Shown: piece after piece, positions 1 through 7,884 of the stretch
Position numbering within the stretch: position 1 is the first letter of the stretch
Layout: each line of letters opens with the position of its first letter
The notes under the pieces: generated by a model
What the model was told of the DNA's origin: nothing
What the model saw: only the letters and a program-made list of their open reading frames with translations
Database searches by the model: none
DNA from: Ignavibacteria bacterium UBA2373
GTDB lineage: Bacteria; Bacteroidota; Ignavibacteria; Kapaibacteriales; UBA961
Length of the DNA stretch: 54,701 bases
Reading direction: 5' to 3'
Assembly (NCBI GenBank): GCA_002344005.1
Contig: DDTD01000014.1
Span: 14,037 to 68,737, forward strand
Made by a program: the position numbers and the translations under genes

Positions 1-1
1 C

Positions 2-139
2 CGTACAGACCCAGATGGTCAATTTTTAGAGATAGATACTGATAATGAGGGCAAAGAATCCAATAAAACAGTGAAAAATGATGAGAATAAGCGAACAGAT
101 AAGAACAATAAGCAATCAGAAGTTATTAAAGTTCAGTAA
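2..139 (+). CDS. C-terminal tail of a truncated gene (possibly RHS-like)
   Basis: Only the last 45 codons are inside the window; the reading frame runs from base 2 to a TAA at 137-139. The tail is very hydrophilic, rich in Asn, Lys, Glu and Asp. It contains TDPDGQFLEID, which resembles the TDPDG motif that ends RHS-associated core domains in many Bacteroidota proteins; this is a weak resemblance, not an identification. The end of the frame has been altered by a local 63-bp duplication: the second copy reads on in frame for 12 codons beyond the point where this copy stops, so the TAA may be a recent premature stop. It faces the next gene tail to tail. Confidence 0.45.
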   Translation, partial: RTDPDGQFLEIDTDNEGKESNKTVKNDENKRTDKNNKQSEVIKVQ

Positions 140-243
140 GAATAACAAGATAAGAGCATAGAAGGAGATGATTGAGCAATAGAAGCTATTAAAGTTCAGC
201 AAGAACAACAGAATAAGAGCATAGAAGGAGATGATTGAGCAAT
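125..243 (+). repeat. 63-bp-period tandem duplication at a gene end
   Basis: Bases 125-180 and 188-243 are near-identical 56-bp copies with a period of 63 bp, exactly 21 codons, so the frame is kept. Copy 1 has TAA at 137 and again at 143, where copy 2 has CAA sense codons; both copies then reach the same TGA (173 and 236). The simplest reading is duplication of the gene's 3' end followed by decay of the inner copy. The remaining 105 bases to the next gene hold nothing else I recognise. Confidence 0.75.
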
Positions 244-244
244 T

Positions 245-1909
245 TTATAAGTTCATAACCCATTGGAAATTGCAGAGCAACTCGCGGAATGCGGGGTTAT
301 AGGATGCGGAGGTGTAATCATAGGAGTTGAGGGAAAGCATGAGGGAGAATGTGCCGACAGTTTTGGTGAGATAGTTGCCGGTTATGCGCGCTAAGAGCTG
401 GAGTTCATTGTCCACTGTTTTGATTGAGCCGATGCCGGTCATGACGGATGCATCGAAAACGTTTTCGATAAAAGTGTAGCCGATGGTTTCCGTGAGGTTT
501 GTTACGGTTATGTGGAGTTGATTGTTTTTGACATCGGTGTTCATGAGGGATGTTGTGAAGTTGAGTGAATTTGATAGTGTGAGCGTGTGGGTAAGAGCGG
601 CAGAAACAGCGGCGGAGTTTGTGAGTCTTTGGGTTATGAGATTGTTGTCATTGACATCTTGGACGGAAAAGATAAGATTGAGTAAGTGATAGCTATCGCC
701 GGTGTAGAACATTATTCGGGGCGAGATTACTATGTTTTGTACGACATTTTGTAGTCGGAGTGTGTCATTGTCATGGCGTGAAGATATGCCATAATTGGAG
801 TATGAGCCATCAATTCCTAACCATTGTTCATAGTTCCATGCGATGTTTGCTGTGCTAATGATTCTTTGAGTGGCGGATTGTCTGTTGTTGCGTAAGTTAT
901 TTGTTCTTATGCCTATGCTTCCTCTCAAAGAGAGTGTTTTTTGGAATAGTTGGAGCGTGGGCGATATGGTAATATCGAGGACATCATTGGGTAATTGCAT
1001 GAATCCTTGTGTGACAAATCCGGGACCTATCCATTGTGCATCGGTTTGTATAGTCCAGAATGATGCGGGGTTGTATTGTAGTGATATTTTAGCTGCTGCA
1101 TCAATGAATGAACTGACTGTTGGTTTGAAGATATTGAAAGGCAAACGAAATTGATTGTCTAATGATGGTGCGGCTGTGTTGGCATTGGTTGCGCTGATGG
1201 CTCCTTCCCCTTTGAAGACTAATCCTTTGGTGATTGAAAATCCGGTATTAAGGGATGCAACGAGATTGTCCATTGGCGATACTTGTGTCAATGGGTTCGC
1301 AGTCATAGTGTCGTCCCATGATTTCATGAGATTGAGGAAAATATAGTTACCGTTTTTGTGGTCATAGCCGAGTTTTGCGGAGATCATGAGTCTTTTGTAT
1401 TCGCCGGGGAATGTGATGATAGTGTCGCGTTTTTGTTCTGTGCGTGCGTCACGGATGATGCCGTATGCGGCGGAGAAGTGGAGTTTGCCGGGATGGAGTT
1501 CTATTCCCCCACCCAAGACGCGCAAATCACCGAAAGTAAAATCGGATATAGTGTGGGAGAAGTATCCTGCATGGAGGGTGAGCCAATCGGAGAGCCGCGG
1601 ATTGATGCCGAATTGGTTGAAGGGCTGGTTTGTGCCGAAGTTACGGTTGGAATAGTAGAGTTCGAATGGTATTGTGATAATGGATGCGATGTCCGCTGTG
1701 CCTCGTATGATTGCTCTGCCGACGAAAGGCGGTAATCGTGGTGTCCAGAGAGTGTCTTGTGAGGATGATGTGTAGATTTCGGATGTGATTATGGATTGTG
1801 CCTTGACGGTAAAGAGTGATGTGGAAGGGCTGTCTTGAGCATGGAGTGCCACAGAAATAGCAATAATTCCGCAATAGATTATGAATATGTCAGCGAATCG
1901 TTGTTTCAT
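245..1909 (-). CDS. Predicted outer-membrane beta-barrel protein, unknown function
   Basis: The 554-residue protein starts with a classic signal peptide (residues 1 to about 25, ending ALHAQ). I chose the ATG at 1909 because it places the basic MKQR directly before the hydrophobic core; an ATG five codons upstream also exists. The mature part alternates polar and hydrophobic residues throughout, with many Tyr/Phe/Trp-rich stretches such as WLTLHAGYFSH and WLGIDGSYSNYGI, typical of a large porin-like barrel of perhaps 20 or more strands. No named family is recognised, no TonB box or plug is seen. The gene lies 40 bp downstream of the ABC permease on the same strand and may be cotranscribed. 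Function unknown; envelope location is inferred. Confidence 0.6.
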   Translation of the reverse strand: MKQRFADIFIIYCGIIAISVALHAQDSPSTSLFTVKAQSIITSEIYTSSSQDTLWTPRLPPFVGRAIIRGTADIASIITIPFELYYSNRNFGTNQPFNQFGINPRLSDWLTLHAGYFSHTISDFTFGDLRVLGGGIELHPGKLHFSAAYGIIRDARTEQKRDTIITFPGEYKRLMISAKLGYDHKNGNYIFLNLMKSWDDTMTANPLTQVSPMDNLVASLNTGFSITKGLVFKGEGAISATNANTAAPSLDNQFRLPFNIFKPTVSSFIDAAAKISLQYNPASFWTIQTDAQWIGPGFVTQGFMQLPNDVLDITISPTLQLFQKTLSLRGSIGIRTNNLRNNRQSATQRIISTANIAWNYEQWLGIDGSYSNYGISSRHDNDTLRLQNVVQNIVISPRIMFYTGDSYHLLNLIFSVQDVNDNNLITQRLTNSAAVSAALTHTLTLSNSLNFTTSLMNTDVKNNQLHITVTNLTETIGYTFIENVFDASVMTGIGSIKTVDNELQLLARITGNYLTKTVGTFSLMLSLNSYDYTSASYNPAFRELLCNFQWVMNL

Positions 1910-1949
1910 AACCCATAGAACCATGATAGGGTGGATTTTGTTCCATTTT

Positions 1950-2834
1950 TTATGCTTTTTGTTTAAGAAGTTTCATCTGAATAGCGGAAAAGAGCAATAA
2001 GAGGGCGAAGATGATAAAGGCAAGCGCGGAGGCATAGCCCATGGTATCGGCGCGTTCAAAGGCATGTTCATAGACCATATAGACAAGGGTGGTTGTTGCA
2101 TTGAGCGGACCGCCTTTGGTCATGACATAGATTTCGACGAATATTTGGAATGATTTGATGGTGTTGATGACGATGACAAAGAGCATTGTTGGGCGCAATA
2201 AGGGCAATGTGATAAAGCGAAAACGCTGCCATGCATTAGCACCGGAGAGAAGCGCGGATTCATAAAGGTCAGCTGGAATGGCTTGAATACCTGCTAAAAA
2301 AAGCACCATATAGTATCCGGCAGAAATCCAGACATCCATTGCCATAATGCCTAATAATGCAGTGTCGGGTTCTAAGAGCCATCCTCGTTCGGGAAATGGT
2401 AATCCGCAAAGCGATAAGAGTATATTGACATACCCTGATTTTGAGTAGAGATTGGTGAATATCAAGGAAATAACAACCAATGATGTGACGCTGGGAAGAA
2501 AAAAGGCAGATCGGAAAAATCCCTTCCATCGTATGGTAGAAGAATGCAGTGCCAATGCGAGCATTAAGGCAAAGCACGTGGTTACGGGGACTGTGCCGAA
2601 TGTAAAGATGGACGTATTGGCAAGAGCTTTCCAGAATAAAGAATCGGAAAAGATGCGTGTATAATTTGCCAAGCCGATGAAAGTGCTTGTGTCGCCGAGT
2701 GTGGAATATTGTGTAAAACTGACATAAAAAGCATACAGCAAAGGATAAAGCCAAAACAAACCGAAAGTAATCAACCACGGTAATAGTAAGAGGGTTGTTC
2801 CTTTGTATGAATGGGAATTATTCACGTTCATCAT
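1950..2834 (-). CDS. ABC transporter permease, sugar type (MalF/UgpA family)
   Basis: This is an inner-membrane permease of the binding-protein-dependent carbohydrate importer class. About six membrane helices are visible, and the cytoplasmic EAA loop that docks the ATPase is clear near the C-terminal third (YESALLSGANAWQRF followed by ITLP). N-terminal LYPLLYAFYVSF and the late FVEIYVMTKGGP are characteristic of MalF/UgpA proteins. The start is placed at ATG 2834 or 2831: the upstream in-frame ATG at 2849 lies inside a terminator hairpin and would encode an artificial MRLFF leader from the T-tract. The second permease and the ATPase are not in the window; a binding protein of matching type sits 28 kb away at 30485-31705. 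Substrate unknown. Confidence 0.88.
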   Translation of the reverse strand: MMNVNNSHSYKGTTLLLLPWLITFGLFWLYPLLYAFYVSFTQYSTLGDTSTFIGLANYTRIFSDSLFWKALANTSIFTFGTVPVTTCFALMLALALHSSTIRWKGFFRSAFFLPSVTSLVVISLIFTNLYSKSGYVNILLSLCGLPFPERGWLLEPDTALLGIMAMDVWISAGYYMVLFLAGIQAIPADLYESALLSGANAWQRFRFITLPLLRPTMLFVIVINTIKSFQIFVEIYVMTKGGPLNATTTLVYMVYEHAFERADTMGYASALAFIIFALLLLFSAIQMKLLKQKA

Positions 2835-2866
2835 AAAAAAAAGCCGCATCGAGAACGGATACGGCT
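2835..2866 (-). terminator. Rho-independent terminator after the YbjN-like gene
   Basis: On the minus strand a 9-bp stem (2866-2858 with 2850-2842, one G-U pair) and a 7-nt loop are followed by eight T residues. It ends the pspA/ybjN transcript. Its T-tract abuts the start codon of the sugar permease, so any transcript reaching the permease from upstream must pass through it. Confidence 0.8.
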
Positions 2867-2887
2867 GTGAAAAAAAGATAGTTTTGA

Positions 2888-3328
2888 TTAGAGTTCATGG
2901 TCAAGATCGGCAGCACGATGTCCACCAGCCATAGCCACAATTTCATCATCATAATGATCGGCAATGACAGAAACAGCATGAAGCGCAGTCAATAATTCAT
3001 TGCTGTCCATATTTGCGCCATTAAGAGCATGGGAGAACACGATTGTGTCATCGAATAATAAACCGAAAGCACCAAAATGTATTTCAGCATTTTTCCTTAG
3101 GAGAAAACGCATAAGCTCGGGAGAAATGGTTGCGCCCGTGACCACATTAGCCATACACTCGATAACAACATCATCGTTGGTAAATTCACGAACGACAACC
3201 ATTACTTGTGTTGAGCCAAAGGTGATAGTAATAGCACCATTATCAAATGATAAGTATTCGACATTTTTTTCATCGAGAACAGCGGTTATTTTTTTATATG
3301 TTTGTTCAATTAATTCTGTGATATTCAT
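2888..3328 (-). CDS. YbjN-like / type III chaperone-fold protein
   Basis: The 146-residue acidic protein has the pattern of the YbjN/CesT-like alpha-beta fold: an N-terminal helix, a run of strands (NGAITITFGSTQVMVVVREF), then a helix and the segment FGAFGLLFDDTIVFSHAL, which matches the typical second sheet with its conserved G-x-F. Family members are cytoplasmic peptide-binding or regulatory proteins; the exact role here is unknown. It follows pspA by 52 bp and has a good ribosome binding site (AAGGA, 3341-3337), which lies inside an inverted repeat with the end of pspA. The C-terminus (HRAADLDHEL) is not recognised. The assignment rests on pattern and size and is moderate. Confidence 0.6.
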   Translation of the reverse strand: MNITELIEQTYKKITAVLDEKNVEYLSFDNGAITITFGSTQVMVVVREFTNDDVVIECMANVVTGATISPELMRFLLRKNAEIHFGAFGLLFDDTIVFSHALNGANMDSNELLTALHAVSVIADHYDDEIVAMAGGHRAADLDHEL

Positions 3329-3331
3329 TGC

Positions 3332-3391
3332 GTAATTCCTTAATAAATCTTATGTGTGAGTAGAACTAAAAATAGTACAATTAAGAATTAC
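3332..3391 (-). promoter_or_regulatory. Inverted repeat pairing the pspA end with the next gene's ribosome site
   Basis: Bases 3381-3391 (last codons and stop of pspA) and 3332-3343 are complementary over 11 pairs with one bulged base, separated by 37 nt. The second arm contains the AAGGA Shine-Dalgarno of the YbjN-like gene. Folding would hide that site unless ribosomes reach the end of pspA, giving translational coupling. Seen in the sequence; the function is inferred. Confidence 0.4.
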
Positions 3392-4118
3392 CCGGAGGCA
3401 ATTGTCCGAGTGAAGCTTTTAACGCAAGAATTTCGGGGTCTTCCGATGGTGGGGGTAATTTGCCCATAGAAGCTTTCAATGCCAAGAGTTCATCGTCCAC
3501 AGTGGAAGCCGTTGCTAATTGTTTGAACTGCATGTCAAGTGAAGTATTTTCACCTGCAAGTGTTTCAAATGCTTCTGCTTCGGATTCGAGTTTTTCGATT
3601 TTAGTTTCATACTTATCGAATTTGCTGAAAGCATCAGAGCCAACACCGCTGAACGATTGAGCAATTTGCTTTTGCGCTTTGGCAGCTTGTGAGCGAGCTA
3701 TGAGCGTGCTTTGGCGGCTGCGAGCTTCTTCCAATTTATTTTTGAGCATATTGAGTTGCTCGCGCATTTTATCGGATGTCGTTTTGGCTTGCACATAAAT
3801 CGGCTCTAAGTCCACGGCATTTTTTTCGGCAAGAGTTTTCTTTTGTAAAGCCGCTTTTGCTAAATCTTCACGATTTGCATTGAGGGCTTGGACAGCTTTT
3901 TGATGCCAGTCGGCTGACTCGGCTTTAGCTTTTGCAAGCTTGCGTTCCAAAGATTTTTCATTCGCGATGGCATTGGCAACGGCAAGAGTTGCTTTGTTTA
4001 CCGACTCTTCCATTTCAAGCACCATTTGCTTGAGCATTTTTTCGGGATCTTCGGCTTTATCTAATGTATCGTTCACATTAGCTTTGAAGATGTCCGTGAT
4101 TCGATTGAAGATACCCAT
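3381..4118 (-). CDS. PspA/IM30 family membrane-stress protein
   Basis: The 245-residue protein begins MGIFNRITDIFKANVNDTL and continues DPEKMLKQMVLEME, both hallmark PspA/IM30/Vipp1 sequences: an amphipathic N-terminal helix followed by long coiled coils that polymerise on the inner membrane (ESCRT-III-like family). The coiled coil runs to about residue 205. The C-terminal 35 residues contain two near-identical copies of LALKAS-x-G-x-LPP, an unusual tail. A strong ribosome site GAGGAG precedes the ATG. The gene is divergent from ybaB and leads the two-gene unit with the YbjN-like protein. A TAnnTTTG-type promoter box lies about 100 bp upstream. No pspB/C/F homologues are nearby. Confidence 0.9.
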   Translation of the reverse strand: MGIFNRITDIFKANVNDTLDKAEDPEKMLKQMVLEMEESVNKATLAVANAIANEKSLERKLAKAKAESADWHQKAVQALNANREDLAKAALQKKTLAEKNAVDLEPIYVQAKTTSDKMREQLNMLKNKLEEARSRQSTLIARSQAAKAQKQIAQSFSGVGSDAFSKFDKYETKIEKLESEAEAFETLAGENTSLDMQFKQLATASTVDDELLALKASMGKLPPPSEDPEILALKASLGQLPPGNS

Positions 4119-4220
4119 AGTTTCTCCTCATTGTATAATAGAGTGTGTGACATACTTTCCGTAAGAACGGCATGATTGCTACGAATGACTGTGTATCAAG
4201 TTGCATCGCCGATTTGGATA

Positions 4221-4228
4221 CAAATATA
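4221..4228 (-). promoter_or_regulatory. Candidate Bacteroidetes-type -7 box for pspA
   Basis: On the minus strand the bases read TATATTTG, matching TAnnTTTG, the -7 element of the Bacteroidetes primary sigma factor. A TTTG lies upstream at 4248-4245, but the 16-bp spacer is short. The start codon is about 100 bp downstream. Confidence 0.35.
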
Positions 4229-4285
4229 CAGAACCCGCACAAAACAAATCAATGGTTAATCCGACTTTATCCAATGATGTTTCGG

Positions 4286-4293
4286 TAATTTTG
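4286..4293 (+). promoter_or_regulatory. Candidate -7 box for the ybaB-recR operon
   Basis: TAATTTTG matches TAnnTTTG and ends 23 bp before the ybaB ATG, giving a short leader that still contains an AAAGGA ribosome site. No perfect TTTG -33 element is seen at the usual distance. Confidence 0.4.
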
Positions 4294-4316
4294 CACACTT
4301 TTTCAAAGGATAAACC

Positions 4317-4628
4317 ATGAATTTTGACTTTAGCTCAATCTCGAAAGCCGCAGAACGCTTCAAAGCAGGTATGGAATCTATGCACGAACAGGCGAACAAA
4401 ACCTTAGTCACCGGAGAATCGGGCGGTGGGTTAGTGAAAGTAACGATGAATGGAACATTTACCGTTCAGAGCATTGAAATTGATGATTCATTATTGAGCG
4501 ATAAGACCATATTACAGGACTTGATAGTGGCTGCATTCAATAAAGCGCATGATAAAGCAGAAAAATCCATGCAAGAACAGATGTCGTCACTGACCGGCGG
4601 TTTATCCATTCCCGGAATGCCTTTTTAA
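4317..4628 (+). CDS. YbaB/EbfC nucleoid-associated protein
   Basis: This 103-residue protein has the YbaB plan: an N-terminal helix, the strand segment GGGLVKVTMNGTFTVQSIEIDDSLL, and a long C-terminal helix containing DLIVAAFNKAHDKAEKSMQEQMSSLTGG. Family members form DNA-binding dimers associated with the nucleoid. It sits 27 bp upstream of recR, the arrangement seen across bacteria (often after dnaX, which is not here), and appears to lead a six-gene operon. An AAAGGA ribosome site precedes the ATG. Confidence 0.92.
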   Translation: MNFDFSSISKAAERFKAGMESMHEQANKTLVTGESGGGLVKVTMNGTFTVQSIEIDDSLLSDKTILQDLIVAAFNKAHDKAEKSMQEQMSSLTGGLSIPGMPF

Positions 4629-4655
4629 GAGCAATACTCAGAATAATATTACACT

Positions 4656-5252
4656 ATGCATTATACCTCAGAATCAATTGAAACGGTAGTGGAGTTATTT
4701 ACTTCCCTACCATCCATTGGGCGAAAAACTGCTCAACGTCTTACATTTTATTTATTACGACAGCCACGCGAAACGGTTGATAAATTTTCATCAGCTTTGC
4801 AAGATTTGAAAAATAATGTGCGCTTTTGTTCACATTGTTTTAATTTTACGGAACAAGACCCATGCGTCATTTGCACATCGCAGAAAAGAGATAAATCAAC
4901 TATTTGTGTTGTAGAAGATCCTAATGATGTTTTAGCAATAGAAAAAACAGGAGAATATAAAGGCTTATATCATGTATTGCACGGCGCGCTTAATCCATTG
5001 GATGGCATTGGACCAAATGACTTAAAAATCAAAGAACTTATCGCTCGATTAAATACGGATGTACAAGAAATAATATTGGCGCTTAATCCGAATGTTGAAG
5101 GTGAAGTTACCACACAATATCTTGCAAAAATCACCTCACAATTAGATATAAAAACCACACGTATAGCACGTGGCATTCCCATTGGGAGTGATTTGGAATT
5201 AGCGGATGAGGCAACCCTTTCACGCGCTTTGGAAGGCAGAATACAATTATGA
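4656..5252 (+). CDS. recR: Recombination mediator RecR
   Basis: RecR works with RecO (RecFOR pathway) to load RecA on gapped DNA. The 198-residue length is normal. Visible are the N-terminal helix-hairpin-helix (LPSIGRKTAQRLTFYLL), the zinc finger with two CxxC pairs (CSHC and CVIC around residues 58-73), and the Toprim domain starting at ICVVEDPNDVLAIEKTGEYKGLYHVL. The C-terminal walker-like region (TRIARGIPIGSDLELADEATL) is also conserved. The stop overlaps the next gene's start by 4 bp (ATGA). Confidence 0.97.
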   Translation: MHYTSESIETVVELFTSLPSIGRKTAQRLTFYLLRQPRETVDKFSSALQDLKNNVRFCSHCFNFTEQDPCVICTSQKRDKSTICVVEDPNDVLAIEKTGEYKGLYHVLHGALNPLDGIGPNDLKIKELIARLNTDVQEIILALNPNVEGEVTTQYLAKITSQLDIKTTRIARGIPIGSDLELADEATLSRALEGRIQL

Positions 5253-5986
5253 ACAATCAATGGTATGTGACATGGTTTGAAAGTTCATGGTACAGAGAAT
5301 TATATTCACACCGAACAATAGACGAAGCAAAAACAGCGGTATCGCTCGTGCAATCAATGAATTTGCCCGAAGGTGCACGAATTTTAGATTTATGTTGCGG
5401 TGCGGGCAGACATGCGGCAGCATTGGCAGAACAAGGATTTATTGTTACCGGTATTGATTACAGCGAATATTTAATTAATGTAGCACAAAAAGAATATGGG
5501 GATTTACCCAATTTAGAGCTATACCGATGCGATATGCGTGATAATTACCCCAATAAGCCATTTGATGCCATTGTAAACTTCTTTACAAGTTTTGGCTATT
5601 TCGACACAGATGAAGAAAATTCCTCTGTTATTGTGAATATATCAAGTTCATTAATTGATAATGGCTATTTTCTCTTAGATTACTTAAATGCTGAATATAT
5701 ACGAAAAAATATAGTTCCATACAGCACAGACAGTTTCCCAACTGCCACTATTGAATCACGCAGAACGATACAAGCGGATACCATCATAAAAAATATCAGC
5801 GTCATTCCTTTTGAAGGAGAAAGAGAGGAGTTTGAAGAAAATGTAAAACTCTATACTCATACAACACTGAAAACAATGATTGAAGATAATGGTTTTATGG
5901 TTGAAAGTATTCATGGAAATTATGATGGCAGCGATTTCGATGTAGAACTCTCTCCACGGTGTATTATCGTAGCAAAAAAATTATGA
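5249..5986 (+). CDS. Class I SAM-dependent methyltransferase
   Basis: The 245-residue protein has a Rossmann-type methyltransferase core. Motif I is LDLCCGAGRHAAALAEQGF, followed by VTGIDYSEYLI (motif II acidic residue) and YRCDMRDNYP, then FDAIVNFFTSFGYF as motif IV. The C-terminal half is beta-rich and ends in a segment typical of small-molecule or peptide methyltransferases of the type found near recR in Bacteroidota. Substrate cannot be read from sequence. It overlaps recR by 4 bp upstream and the lipoprotein gene by 4 bp downstream, so its translation is probably coupled to both. Confidence 0.88.
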   Translation: MNNQWYVTWFESSWYRELYSHRTIDEAKTAVSLVQSMNLPEGARILDLCCGAGRHAAALAEQGFIVTGIDYSEYLINVAQKEYGDLPNLELYRCDMRDNYPNKPFDAIVNFFTSFGYFDTDEENSSVIVNISSSLIDNGYFLLDYLNAEYIRKNIVPYSTDSFPTATIESRRTIQADTIIKNISVIPFEGEREEFEENVKLYTHTTLKTMIEDNGFMVESIHGNYDGSDFDVELSPRCIIVAKKL

Positions 5987-6582
5987 AAATTATCGGGGTA
6001 TCTATTGTTTTTATATTCTTATTGTACGGTTGTGATGTGTTTACAACACGTACTCCTGAGAACCCGCTGAACACAGGTGGAATATTTACGCCACCGACTT
6101 CGGCATCATTGGTCATTGAGAATTTATTAAATGCAATAAAGGAAAAAAACACTGAAAACTATGTATTATGTTTGGCAGATACATCCAGAAATGCTCGTCA
6201 GAGTTTTCGTTATTATCCCTCAAGCGATGTATCTGCACGTTTTTTCACATTATTCTCACAATGGTCACTCACAAACGAAAGACAATATATCCTTTCGCTT
6301 TTTTCGAAATTACCAAATGATGAAATACCTGTACTGAGCTTAACAAAAAACCGATTTGATGTTATAACTCCCGATAGCGCTATTTTTGTTTCGGATTATG
6401 AATTAACAGCAAATCATAGTGTTACTTCAGCACCGACAAAAGTAAAAGGTATTCTTCGATTAACTCTTATACCCGACAGAGCCGGTTTATGGTCAATAAG
6501 CAGATGGACTGACGGCAATATTGAATCAGGTTCGGAACTCCAATCAACATGGAGTGAATTAAAAGCACAGTTTTCTAATTAA
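5983..6582 (+). CDS. Predicted lipoprotein, unknown function
   Basis: The ATG at 5983 overlaps the methyltransferase stop (ATGA) and gives a clean lipoprotein signal: MKIIGVSIVFIFLLYGCD, with the lipidated Cys at residue 17. The mature 183 residues look like a soluble periplasmic domain with the pattern of NTF2/limiting-repeat folds (helices around NLLNAIKEKNTENYVLCLAD, then paired strands ending WSISRWTD). I do not recognise a family. An in-frame ATG 24 bp upstream would extend into the methyltransferase and breaks the signal peptide, so it was not chosen. Confidence 0.75.
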   Translation: MKIIGVSIVFIFLLYGCDVFTTRTPENPLNTGGIFTPPTSASLVIENLLNAIKEKNTENYVLCLADTSRNARQSFRYYPSSDVSARFFTLFSQWSLTNERQYILSLFSKLPNDEIPVLSLTKNRFDVITPDSAIFVSDYELTANHSVTSAPTKVKGILRLTLIPDRAGLWSISRWTDGNIESGSELQSTWSELKAQFSN

Positions 6583-6600
6583 GTTCCATTAATTACTGCA

Positions 6601-7884
6601 ATGATGAAAGCAATAATATTCAGTCTTATTTTCACTTCAGTCTATTCGGTTTTTGCTCAAAGTCCGACTATTTCTCAACCGGATAACAGTTTGTGCAAAA
6701 TTCGTTTACCGGAAATAATTAATGCACATAGACCGACAATACTTCCTGTATTATCACCTGACGGAAAACGCTTATATTTCGACAGGAAACAATATATTAA
6801 CAATATAGGAAACTATCAAGATCCGGACGATATATGGTATTCGGACAGAAAGAACGGTTATTGGACAGAGCCACAAAATGCGGAAATACCAATCAACTCA
6901 CGCGGGTCAGATGTACTTTTTTCTATCACTCCCGATGGAAGACGTGCTTTAGTCTATGGTGCATATCCGAATACACAAGGTAAAATTGATACGGGATTTG
7001 CCATAGCGCAATGGAATGGATTACGATGGTCAAAGCCACAACGATTAAATATTAAAAATTATAAGAATAAAAATTTTTCTTTCTATGGAAATTTAAGCGC
7101 ACATGAAACAGTGATATTATTGGCTATTGAAACTCAAGACTCACGAGGCGATTTGGATATTTATGTTTCTTTTCTAAATGAATTTACCAATGAATGGTCT
7201 GAACCTATGAATCTGGGAGATGACATAAACAGCAGTTCCTTAGAATTATCGCCTTATTTAGCGCGAGATGGTAAAACATTATATTTTTCGTCTGACCGAA
7301 CGGGAGGTTTTGGCAGTGACGATTTATATATGGCAAAACGCTTAGACGAAACATGGAAAAAATGGTCAAAACCTGTTAATTTAGGTTCTCGGATTAATAC
7401 AGCTCGTTCTGAAAACTCCATTTCCTTAACATCATCAGGCGATACGGCATGTATAATTTCAAGCAGTAAAGAAAGCGATATTGAGGGTATTTACTTTGTT
7501 TGTTTACATGAATCTGTACAACCAACAAAAGAACAATTTATGCCCAAGCGAGAATATATTGCAGAAAATATTTATTTTGCAAGCAATTCGTCACAACCTA
7601 CACCCGCTGAATTACAAAAAATATCTGCGATTTTCTCTGCTCTTCAAACAACAAAAGGAGAAATCTACATAGATGGCTATGCGGATGATATAGGAAGTGA
7701 TGATTATAATAAAACTCTTTCCGAAAAAAGAGCGGAATATATTATTGATTTTTTGAAAAAAAACAATATAAATGCGGTGATGCGATTGCAAGCATTTGGT
7801 AATGAGTTAGTCAGGGGTAAAAATTTAACTGATGAAGAGAAGGCAAAACAGCGCCGTGTTGATATTACGGTAAAATTTAAATAA
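6601..7884 (+). CDS. PD40 beta-propeller protein with C-terminal OmpA domain
   Basis: A signal peptide (to about residue 20, ending VFAQ) is followed by WD40-like PD40 repeats: LSPDGKRLYF, ITPDGRRALVYG, LARDGKTLYFSSDRTGGFG-SDDLY and SLTSSGDTACI are successive blade motifs (residues about 45-300). The last 100 residues form an OmpA/Pal peptidoglycan-binding domain, with DGYADDIGSDDYNKTLSEKRAEYI and a C-terminal RRVDITV. The protein is therefore probably periplasmic, tethered to the cell wall, a combination common in Bacteroidota including type IX secretion-associated proteins such as PorE. It directly precedes the YhiN-like gene with no gap (TAA then ATG). Confidence 0.88.
   Translation: MMKAIIFSLIFTSVYSVFAQSPTISQPDNSLCKIRLPEIINAHRPTILPVLSPDGKRLYFDRKQYINNIGNYQDPDDIWYSDRKNGYWTEPQNAEIPINSRGSDVLFSITPDGRRALVYGAYPNTQGKIDTGFAIAQWNGLRWSKPQRLNIKNYKNKNFSFYGNLSAHETVILLAIETQDSRGDLDIYVSFLNEFTNEWSEPMNLGDDINSSSLELSPYLARDGKTLYFSSDRTGGFGSDDLYMAKRLDETWKKWSKPVNLGSRINTARSENSISLTSSGDTACIISSSKESDIEGIYFVCLHESVQPTKEQFMPKREYIAENIYFASNSSQPTPAELQKISAIFSALQTTKGEIYIDGYADDIGSDDYNKTLSEKRAEYIIDFLKKNNINAVMRLQAFGNELVRGKNLTDEEKAKQRRVDITVKFK

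Noticed and set aside
1358..1735. Plus-strand frames within the barrel protein gene
   Set aside because: They lie opposite a gene with a signal peptide and strong pattern; no independent evidence of coding.
2832..2849. Upstream start of the sugar permease (MRLFF)
   Set aside because: The ATG lies in a terminator stem, and the leader is encoded by the T-tract.
4119..4316. Sigma-54 promoter upstream of pspA
   Set aside because: A GG...GC pair was seen, but the spacing is 7 rather than 10 bases.
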